From JAEUIT01 sp034439815 (GTDB lineage Bacteria; Planctomycetota; Phycisphaerae; Phycisphaerales; SM1A02), in the NCBI GenBank assembly GCA_034439815.1, contig JAWXBD010000097.1, positions 1-12,585 of the forward strand: a DNA stretch of 12,585 bases, read 5' to 3'. Below the pieces are notes generated by a model. The model saw only the letters and a list, made by a program, of their open reading frames with translations, was not told the origin of the DNA and did no database searches. Shown in pieces: positions 8,045-12,585 of this stretch; the stretch's first letter is position 1; each line of letters starts with the position of its first letter. A program made the translations under genes and the position numbers.

Positions 8045-8066
8045 AGTGCATAGAAGATAGTGCATA
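8045..8066 (+). repeat. AGTGCATA direct repeat, 14-bp period
   Basis: AGTGCATA occurs at 8045-8052 and 8059-8066, separated by GAAGAT. It lies about 160 bp upstream of the TPR gene. It could be an operator; it may be chance. Confidence 0.4.
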
Positions 8067-8226
8067 TGCGGACCTTGTCCAGCCGAGATCTCCAAGTTCT
8101 CACAAACGTGATTCGGGGGGTGGTGCGGCGAAGGTCGGACGGACAGCGCGGCTGAAGCTGGCGTCGCTTGGCTATCTGCCGTGGTGTTGTGGACTTGGGG
8201 GGCTCGATCGAATTCGAAGGAGGCCT

Positions 8227-9321
8227 TTGCGAGGCGCGGGGGGACCGATCGCTCCATCGTCTTATACTCGCGCCGTGCTTCTCCCCACCATCGCGCGTTC
8301 CGCGTCTCGACCCTGTCCGCAGCCTCGGTATGCGTTCATCGCGGCGCTGGCCCTTGTGAGTTCCGCATGCCCCGCGGCGCTCGCCGGACCCGTGACTCCG
8401 AGCTGGGGCGGCGTCGTTCCCGAGCAGACGACTCCCGCATCGCCGACAGATCCTGCCGCTGCTCCGAAGCCGGGGCAGACGGTGGTGCCGATCGAGTCGA
8501 GCTATCCCGACGATCCGCGCATCACCGTCGTGCAGAGGCTGCTGGCCGGCGGCGACTATGAGTTCGCCAAGAACGTGCTGAACGAGATTCTCAAAGAGCA
8601 TCCGAAGCTTGGCCGCGCGGAGTTCTTCTACGGGCTGACGCTCACGCGGCTCAAGCGCTACGAGGAAGCGCGGCCGCGCATTGAAAACGCGGTGCAGTCC
8701 GGGCAGGACTTCCCGGAGCGCATCCACGCGCCGCACTTTCTTGGCTGGGCGAGCTACCACCTCGGTGATGTCGGGCGGGCGAAGAAGGAATTCGAGGCGC
8801 ACGTTGCGGCAGTGCCGAAGTCGCCGGACACGATCTTTGGGCTCGGCCTCATCGCATTTGATGAGGACCGACTCGACGACGCGGAGAAGCTGTTTCAGTC
8901 TTCGCTCGACATTCTGATTCCGATGGAACTCACCACGCGCTCGCATCGGCGCGACGTCGGCAAGGCGTGGGCCCGGCTAGGCGATGTTTCGCTGCGCCGC
9001 GGCGATCTCGCGAAGGCCGAAGAACAATTCATGTCCGCCCTCGCGAGCTTTGCTGATCATTATGAAGTGTGGGCCAAACTCGCACGCGCGCGCGATCGTC
9101 TCGGCAAGACGAAGGAAGCCGAGAGCGCCCGCAACGAAGAGCGGCGCGCACGCGAGCGTGTCGGACTGCCGCTGGAACCCGTTGACGGTGTGGCGCCGCA
9201 GGAGCCGACGCAACCGCCCGCTCAGCCGCCTGCCCAACCGCCTGCTCAACCGCCTGCTCAACCGCCGACGCAGCCGCCGACTCAGCCCGATCCGACCACA
9301 CCCGAGGCGCCATCCCGATGA
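8227..9321 (+). CDS. Exported TPR-repeat protein with a Pro/Gln/Ala repeat tail, first gene of a CRTAC pair
   Basis: The product is 364 residues from TTG 8227, or 348 from GTG 8275. AAGGAGG (8217-8223) lies 3 nt before TTG, which is close; GTG 8275 has no SD but sits 7 bases after a TATACT box, allowing a leaderless start. Both give a signal or anchor segment YAFIAALALVSSACPAALA (about 35-53). From about 98 to 305 the protein is helical with TPR-like pairs: G-x-Y-x-x-A (109-114), FFYGLTLTRLKRYEEA (133-148), GWASYHLGDVGRAKKEF (173-189), FGLGLIAFDEDRLDDAEKLF and ARLGDVSLRRGDLAKAEEQF. TPRs usually bind other proteins. The tail is PPAQ/PPTQ repeats and low-complexity. Its stop overlaps the next start as ATGA (9318-9321), so the two are translationally coupled and probably act together at the envelope. 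Confidence 0.85.
   Translation: MRGAGGPIAPSSYTRAVLLPTIARSASRPCPQPRYAFIAALALVSSACPAALAGPVTPSWGGVVPEQTTPASPTDPAAAPKPGQTVVPIESSYPDDPRITVVQRLLAGGDYEFAKNVLNEILKEHPKLGRAEFFYGLTLTRLKRYEEARPRIENAVQSGQDFPERIHAPHFLGWASYHLGDVGRAKKEFEAHVAAVPKSPDTIFGLGLIAFDEDRLDDAEKLFQSSLDILIPMELTTRSHRRDVGKAWARLGDVSLRRGDLAKAEEQFMSALASFADHYEVWAKLARARDRLGKTKEAESARNEERRARERVGLPLEPVDGVAPQEPTQPPAQPPAQPPAQPPAQPPTQPPTQPDPTTPEAPSR
8263..8268 (+). promoter_or_regulatory. Candidate -10 box (TATACT) of the TPR-CRTAC operon
   Basis: TATACT is 5 of 6 with the sigma-70 -10 consensus and lies 7 nt before GTG 8275, where transcription would be expected to begin. No -35 match occurs at the right distance; that stretch is G-rich. If real, translation would be leaderless from GTG 8275 and the TTG 8227 start would be wrong. 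Confidence 0.3.
9214..9285 (+). repeat. 12-bp coding minisatellite (six units) in the TPR gene
   Basis: Six in-frame units of the form CCG-CCN-(GCN/AC)-CAR encode PPAQ four times and PPTQ twice, with near-identical neighbouring units (CCGCCTGCTCAA twice). Copy-number change would lengthen or shorten the tail by four residues without shifting the frame. Confidence 0.85.
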
Positions 9322-11054
9322 TCGTTCCCCTCGCGCTCGCGCTGCTCGCGATGAATCACGCCGGCGGCAAAGACGTCGGGATCGGCTTCACGGATGTCAC
9401 GGCAGCGAGCGGACTCGTGGCGACCATGACCTCCGGCACGCTGCCGAGTTCGCAGATCGTCGAGGTCAAAGGCGGGGGGCTCGCGCTGATCGATTTTGAC
9501 CGCGACGGCGATCTCGATATTTTCATGCCCAACGGCGCGACGCTCGCGGATTCGGAGCGAGGTCCAGGTGCGAAGCTCTTCCGCAATGACTCGACGGTCG
9601 ACGGCATCCGGTTCGTCGATGTGACCGCGAGCAGCGGCATCGCGCTGACCCGCTGGAGTTTCGGCGTCGCTGTCGGCGATGTGAATGCCGACGGGTTGGA
9701 CGACATATTCGTTTCATGCTTCGGTCCCGACGTCATGCTGCGCAATCGCGGCGACGGAACGTTCGAAGATGTCAGCGCCCCAAGCGGCATCGCCGCGCCG
9801 GAGCGCGCGCAGGAGTGGGGCACAGGGTGCGCGTTCGCGGATCTGGACGGCGACGGGGATCTCGATCTCTATGTCGTCAACTACCTCGCGTTTGATGCGA
9901 CGAACCTTCTGCCCACGACGAAGTTCCGCGGGCTTGAAGTGATGTCCGGTCCTAAGGGCCTCCCCGCGCAGCGCGACCGGCTCTTTCTGAATGACGGCAC
10001 CGGCGTGTTCACGGATGTCACGGACGCGAGCGGCATCGGCGCGGCCAAGCCGAGCTACGGACTAAATCTCGCGATCCTCGACTTCAGCGGCGACGGCAAG
10101 CTCGACATCTTCGTCGGCAACGACAGCCATGCGAACTTTCTCTTCGTGCAGGGCGACGCGAACGAGGCCAACGGTCAGCGCGTGCCGTTCTTCACCGACG
10201 AGGGCATGAAGAGCGGTGTGGCGACGAACATGGAAGGGCTCGAGCAGGCGACGATGGGCATTGCTGTCGCCGATGTCGACGGCAACGGTCGCCCTGACAT
10301 CTTCACGACGAATTTTTCGAGCGACACCAACACTCTCCATCTCAATCTCGACGGCACGTTCTTCGACGACCGCACGAGCCAGTTCGGCTTCGGCGCGGTG
10401 AGCCGTCCGTATCTCGGCTGGGCGACGGCGTTCGTCGATTTCGATCACGACGGCGACGAGGACGTGCTCGTGGTCAACGGCCACGTCTATCCGCAGGCGA
10501 CGAAGCAGAGCTTTGACTCCGATTACGAACAGCGACCGCTGCTGATGGTACGCAAGGGCAGGCGATTCGAAGCGCTCACGGAGGCGGGGGCCTGGAAGCT
10601 CGAGCCGCATCGCGACCGGACGGCCGTCTTCGCCGACCTGGACCGCGACGGCGATGTCGATGTGGTGATCGCGGAGCTGAACGGACCGCTGCGCGTGCTG
10701 CGCAACGATCGGAGCAGCGCCACTGCGAAGAACTGGCTGGTGGTCGAGCCGCGCGACGCGCGGCGGGGACATGGCGACCGGCACGCGGTCGGTGCGGCGC
10801 TCACGGTTCGCTCCACGGATGCCGACGGATCCGAGCGTGTGCAGCGGCGCTGGAACTCGGGCGGCGGGCCGTTCCAGTCGACGCTCGCGCCGGAGATGCA
10901 CGTCGGCTTTCCAATCGGAACATCGAAGGTGTCGTTGGAGCTGAGGTGGCCGGACGGCACGGTCGAGCGGCGCGAGAACATCGAGCTCGGTCAGCGGCTG
11001 ACTTTCGAACGGGTGGGGGAGCGATCGACGACGGCGCAGCCTGTCGCGCAGTGA
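9318..11054 (+). CDS. CRTAC1-like FG-GAP/VCBS repeat protein with C-terminal ASPIC/UnbV domain
   Basis: The 578-residue protein starts with a short hydrophobic leader (IVPLALALLAM), probably exporting it. Seven FG-GAP Ca-binding cores D-x-(D/N)-x-D-G-x-x-D are visible near residues 59, 121, 175, 255, 319, 374 and 440 (for example DFDRDGDLDIF, DLDGDGDLDLY), fitting a seven-bladed propeller. Phrases such as FTDVTAASG and LFLNDGTGVFTDVT are typical of the family. Residues about 471-565 match the ASPIC/UnbV domain (NWLVVEP, VGAALTV, FQSTLAPEMHVGF, LRWPDGTVE). Start ATG 9318 overlaps the preceding TGA, so translation is coupled to the TPR gene. Relatives occur in eukaryotic cartilage protein CRTAC1 and widely in planctomycetes; the bacterial function is not established. 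An extracellular, calcium-dependent binding role is inferred. No dockerin-like tail is present here. Confidence 0.9.
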   Translation: MIVPLALALLAMNHAGGKDVGIGFTDVTAASGLVATMTSGTLPSSQIVEVKGGGLALIDFDRDGDLDIFMPNGATLADSERGPGAKLFRNDSTVDGIRFVDVTASSGIALTRWSFGVAVGDVNADGLDDIFVSCFGPDVMLRNRGDGTFEDVSAPSGIAAPERAQEWGTGCAFADLDGDGDLDLYVVNYLAFDATNLLPTTKFRGLEVMSGPKGLPAQRDRLFLNDGTGVFTDVTDASGIGAAKPSYGLNLAILDFSGDGKLDIFVGNDSHANFLFVQGDANEANGQRVPFFTDEGMKSGVATNMEGLEQATMGIAVADVDGNGRPDIFTTNFSSDTNTLHLNLDGTFFDDRTSQFGFGAVSRPYLGWATAFVDFDHDGDEDVLVVNGHVYPQATKQSFDSDYEQRPLLMVRKGRRFEALTEAGAWKLEPHRDRTAVFADLDRDGDVDVVIAELNGPLRVLRNDRSSATAKNWLVVEPRDARRGHGDRHAVGAALTVRSTDADGSERVQRRWNSGGGPFQSTLAPEMHVGFPIGTSKVSLELRWPDGTVERRENIELGQRLTFERVGERSTTAQPVAQ

Positions 11055-11070
11055 CGTGCCGGACCGGATC

Positions 11071-11097
11071 GTCCGCAGATTGCGCTGACTTCCAGTC
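11071..11097 (+). repeat. Dispersed short repeat, copy A
   Basis: It begins GTCCGCAGATTGCGCTGACT and matches copy B (11907-11933) at 25 of 27 positions. It lies 17 bp after the CRTAC gene stop. It belongs to a short-repeat family with three members in this window, all in the right-hand intergenic DNA. Confidence 0.75.
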
Positions 11098-11183
11098 CGA
11101 CTCTCCAGAGCTGGACCTGGTTCGGATCTGTCGCACGTGGGTCGTTCAACTCATTCGTCCGCGAGCCGCGCGTGAGGCCGCGC

Positions 11184-11208
11184 CCCGAACGGAACCGCAA
11201 AGTTCGGG
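11184..11208 (+). terminator. Weak hairpin downstream of the CRTAC gene
   Basis: CCCGAAC (11184-11190) pairs with GTTCGGG (11202-11208) over an 11-nt loop, 130 bp after the operon stop. No T-run follows, so it is a poor terminator candidate. Confidence 0.25.
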
Positions 11209-11361
11209 CGCCCGCTCCAAGCAAGCTCAATTCATGATTCCGCGCAGATTGAGATTTGAGCCGTCCGCAACTGCCGTATACATGAGCAACACGAGTTCCC
11301 ACATGCGCGTAGCCGTGCGAACGGATGCAATCCGAACTCAGCCCTAGGGAGGCGCACGGAG

Positions 11362-11529
11362 GTGGACTTGGAGTCTGGGCAGTCAGTGACCCACGAACTC
11401 ATCCCGCTCCGACCCATTGTGCGGGCCACCGTGCTTGACATAGCGGCGGAGGCCCGCCGGCTGAATGATCAGGGCGGCATCGTCGGGTTTTCGGAGGCTT
11501 CCACCGGCGGGCGACATGCCTTTGCCTGA
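11362..11529 (+). CDS. Possible short ORF or gene remnant upstream of a PEP-CTERM-like tail
   Basis: A GTG at 11362 has AGGGAGG (11346-11352) 9 nt upstream and opens a 55-codon frame (VDLESGQSVTHELIPL..., ending GGRHAFA) that stops at TGA 11527-11529. Third codon positions look G/C-biased. The same frame then continues without interruption into the PEP-CTERM-like fragment, so this may be the front of a decayed gene rather than a real small protein. I recognise no domain. Confidence 0.22.
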   Translation: MDLESGQSVTHELIPLRPIVRATVLDIAAEARRLNDQGGIVGFSEASTGGRHAFA

Positions 11530-11769
11530 TTCTGGTGCGACCCGCCGGGCACGCTCGCTGTGAAGACCACCATCGACCTGACCGACCTCGCGTCGCACAC
11601 GCTCCCCGGCGAAGCGTTTGACATCAATGTCGACAACATCGGAGACTTGAACGATGTCTTCATCGACAACGTTTATTTCAGCACGATCCCTGGTCCGGCC
11701 GGTCTGATGCTGCTCGGGCTGGCGTCCGTGCTCGGCGGCGGGCACGGACGGAGGCGGATCACGCGATAG
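11530..11769 (+). pseudogene. C-terminal remnant of a PEP-CTERM-like exported protein
   Basis: This frame, open from a TGA at 11527-11529 to TAG 11767-11769, encodes about 79 residues. The last part has the layout of a PEP-CTERM-type sorting tail: a beta-rich stretch ending VFIDNVYFSTIPGPA, a hydrophobic helix (GLMLLGLASVLGG), then basic GRRRITR. Such tails direct cleavage and anchoring by exosortase-type enzymes in planctomycetes and other bacteria. A GTG at 11560 could start translation but would leave no signal peptide, so the protein as seen cannot be exported. The tail is followed 30 bp later by a strong hairpin, as for a true gene end. I read it as the 3' end of a gene whose front is lost or interrupted. 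Confidence 0.55.
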
Positions 11770-11772
11770 TCT

Positions 11773-11789
11773 CGCGCGCGATGCGCGCG
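11773..11789. other. Small GC palindrome
   Basis: CGCGCGC (11773-11779) and GCGCGCG (11783-11789) flank a 3-nt loop between the remnant's stop and the larger hairpin. It may add to termination; alternatively it is simple alternating GC. Confidence 0.3.
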
Positions 11790-11799
11790 TGTGAACGGT

Positions 11800-11829
11800 G
11801 AACGCCCGCGAGTTTGATCGCGGGCGTTC
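11800..11829 (+). terminator. Hairpin terminator after the PEP-CTERM-like remnant
   Basis: A perfect 12-bp stem (GAACGCCCGCGA at 11800-11811 with its complement at 11818-11829) has a 6-nt loop, 30 bp past the TAG. The following bases (GCGTTGTGG) have no long T-run. It probably once ended transcription of the full gene. Confidence 0.6.
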
Positions 11830-11906
11830 GCGTTGTGGCGGTGATCACGGTCCGGTCGCGAGTGATGTAATGCCGGAGAATTGAACTGGCTTATCGGGAG
11901 TCACGC

Positions 11907-11940
11907 GTCCGCAGATTGCGCAGACTTTCAGTCTCATTTT
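11907..11940 (+). repeat. Dispersed short repeat, copy B
   Basis: Starts GTCCGCAGATTGCGCAGACT and ends CAGTCTCATTTT. It faces copy C 70 bp away, so the two can form a large stem-loop with an internal bulge. Confidence 0.8.
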
Positions 11941-12010
11941 CTGAGCCGGATGCGGAGAGTCAGCCGTCGTTCGCGCAAGGGCCTTTGGGCTCCTCGCCGA
12001 AATCCACCGG

Positions 12011-12034
12011 AAAATGAGACTGGAATCTGCGGAC
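12011..12034 (-). repeat. Dispersed short repeat, copy C (inverted, with 10-bp deletion)
   Basis: On the minus strand it reads GTCCGCAGATT then CCAGTCTCATTTT. It equals copy B except for a missing internal 10 bp (GCGCAGACTT) and one base (C for T). Confidence 0.8.
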
Positions 12035-12074
12035 GACCGGGCCGCTCCATGCGCCAACGGTGCATCCCAACCGG

Positions 12075-12097
12075 AGCCCGGGGCAACGCCCCGGGTT
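12075..12097 (+). other. Strong GC hairpin with short T tail
   Basis: CCCGGGGC (12077-12084), loop AAC, GCCCCGGG (12088-12095), then TTT. It could be a terminator or part of a palindromic intergenic repeat; no gene ends nearby on the plus strand. Confidence 0.5.
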
Positions 12098-12210
12098 TGA
12101 CGCGACCGAATCTGATCGAGCACCGAAAGTGCGCCCTATCGGCTGCGCAGTGGTAGCCATGCGCGGACGCTCGCACGCAACGTCAGGTGACGACGCCTTT
12201 GAAACGCTCT

Positions 12211-12248
12211 TGCCAGCACATTTCGATTTTTGCCCGGCACATTTCCAT
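12211..12248 (+). repeat. Imperfect direct repeat with 20-bp period
   Basis: TGCCAGCACATTTCGAT (12211-12227) recurs as TGCCCGGCACATTTCCAT (12231-12248). It lies just beyond the 3' end of the rightmost gene, where it has no obvious regulatory target. Confidence 0.5.
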
Positions 12249-12263
12249 CAACTGGAACGTCCC

Positions 12264-12585
12264 TCACACCGACCACTTCCCCAGGAGGAGTGCAAGATCC
12301 GCGGCGTCGACCTCGCCACTGTGGTCGAGATCCGCCGGGCAGTCTCCGCAGCGGCCCCACGATCCCAACAGCACCGCGAGGTCCGCCGCGTCGACCGTGC
12401 CGTCGAGCGTCAGGTCGCCGCTGGCGTACTCGCAGGAGTCCGGCACGAGATCGCCGTCGAGGTCGGTGTCGAGACCTTGGGCGATCTCCTCCGCGTCGAT
12501 CGTCCCGTCGCCGTCGCAGTCGGGCGTCCTGGTCAGGGCGAAGACGACGAACCCCTCGCCGTCGATCTTCCAGAAGGTGGGGTCC
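12264..12585 (-). CDS. C-terminus of an exported protein with dockerin-like tandem (5' part outside window)
   Basis: The minus-strand frame is open from the window edge to TGA 12264-12266, giving the last 106 residues. Starting at the edge it reads DPTFWKIDGEGFVVFA, then a Ca-binding stretch DCDGDGTIDAEE and DTDLDGDLVPDSCEYA, then two dockerin-like loops: GDLTLDGTVDAADLAVLLGSW and, 28 residues later, DLDHSGEVDAADLALLLG. It ends KWSV, unlike the GSWGNCP and GAWGVCDPG ends of the two other dockerin-like proteins here, so it lacks the final Cys. A GTG in this frame at about 12446 exists but is internal to the repeat region and not a credible start. The N-terminal function is unknown because it lies beyond the window. 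Confidence 0.8.
   Translation of the reverse strand, partial: DPTFWKIDGEGFVVFALTRTPDCDGDGTIDAEEIAQGLDTDLDGDLVPDSCEYASGDLTLDGTVDAADLAVLLGSWGRCGDCPADLDHSGEVDAADLALLLGKWSV

Larger units (their letters stand above)
7681..8226. other. Divergent intergenic region between the di-heme oxidoreductase and TPR-CRTAC transcription units
   Basis: In these 546 bases I see no credible gene: the frames present lack ribosome binding sites and give Arg/Ser-rich shadow-like translations. The region must hold the promoter of the minus-strand heme gene and probably that of the plus-strand operon. It contains a 13-bp tandem repeat (7798-7823), an AGTGCATA direct repeat (8045-8052 and 8059-8066) and a short C-run near 7962-7968. 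It is bounded by a 12-bp inverted repeat (7680-7691 and 8218-8229) that coincides with the two Shine-Dalgarno sites. Confidence 0.6.
11055..11361. other. Intergenic region after the TPR-CRTAC operon
   Basis: About 300 bases without a supported gene. It holds one copy of a dispersed repeat (11071-11097) and a weak hairpin (11184-11208). A partial echo of the repeat, GCAGATT followed by other sequence, occurs near 11245. Confidence 0.5.
11830..12263. other. Intergenic region with inverted and direct repeats
   Basis: More than 400 bases with no supported gene. It contains repeat copies B and C in opposite orientation, a strong GC hairpin (12076-12097), a short palindrome CGTCAGGTGACG (12181-12192) and a 20-bp-period direct repeat (12211-12248). 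Minor open frames here give no recognisable protein. Confidence 0.55.

Noticed and set aside
7833..8051. Possible 72-residue minus-strand small gene in the intergenic region
   Set aside because: No SD, no recognisable features, and several overlapping frames of similar length exist in this GC-rich DNA.
8370..8390. Lipoprotein signal (lipobox) in the TPR protein near SSAC
   Set aside because: The -3 position is Ser rather than Leu/Val/Ile, so a normal signal peptide or anchor is more likely.
8041..8946. 301-codon open frame on the minus strand opposite the TPR gene
   Set aside because: Arg-rich, without a domain or ribosome binding site, and it mirrors the codon pattern of the real plus-strand TPR gene and its leader.
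9205..9290. CRISPR-like array
   Set aside because: The repeats are contiguous 12-bp in-frame codon units without spacers; they encode a Pro/Gln linker.
10062..10901. 279-codon minus-strand open frame within the CRTAC gene
   Set aside because: Repetitive Val/Ala/Glu text is the antisense of Asp-rich FG-GAP repeats, with no start signal.

Overview
The window looks like a high-GC bacterial chromosome segment from a planctomycete, most likely of the Phycisphaerae type. The basis is indirect but consistent. Three exported proteins end in the Asp-rich, dockerin-like tandem (D-x-N/D-G-x-V-D-x-A-D-L-A-x-L-L-G-x-W-G) that is abundant in that phylum. There is also a Pkn-type Ser/Thr kinase fused through one membrane helix to WD40 repeats, an ASPIC/UnbV (CRTAC-like) FG-GAP protein, a PEP-CTERM-like sorting tail, and the end of what looks like an ISAzo13/Rhodopirellula-type transposase. 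No rRNA, tRNA or CRISPR array was seen.

Layout, left to right. Bases 1-95 hold the 3' end of a plus-strand transposase and a probable IS terminus. Bases 78-3081 (minus) hold a kinase-WD40 gene that appears doubly broken: a one-base frameshift near 826-829 splits the WD40 part from the kinase, and the IS end cuts off its C-terminus. A strong minus-strand terminator (3166-3206) separates it from 3277-5796 (minus), a secreted FG-GAP/VCBS protein with a C-terminal dockerin-like pair. Its 5' leader contains two mutually exclusive hairpins next to the ribosome binding site. A second hairpin terminator (5902-5935) separates that gene from 5971-7680 (minus), a secreted di-heme oxidoreductase (DUF1111/DHOR family) that also carries Ca-binding repeats and a dockerin-like pair.

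An apparently non-coding divergent region (7681-8226) follows. It contains a 13-bp tandem repeat and is bounded by a perfect 12-bp inverted repeat formed by the two Shine-Dalgarno regions. On the plus strand, 8227-9321 (exported TPR protein with a Pro/Gln/Ala repeat tail) and 9318-11054 (CRTAC-like FG-GAP + ASPIC/UnbV protein) overlap by an ATGA and form a translationally coupled pair.

The right end (11055-12263) looks like decayed intergenic DNA: three copies of a short dispersed repeat, an orphan PEP-CTERM-like tail with a clear hairpin after it, and further hairpins. The last gene (12264-12585, minus, cut by the window edge) is the C-terminus of a third dockerin-like exported protein.

Taken together the window encodes mostly envelope or secreted proteins: Ca-binding beta-propellers, a c-type heme enzyme and a sensory kinase. 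The shared C-terminal dockerin-like tail on three unrelated N-terminal domains, including a redox enzyme, suggests a common surface-attachment or sorting route. This is inference, and no defence or mobile 'system' beyond the IS end is evident.
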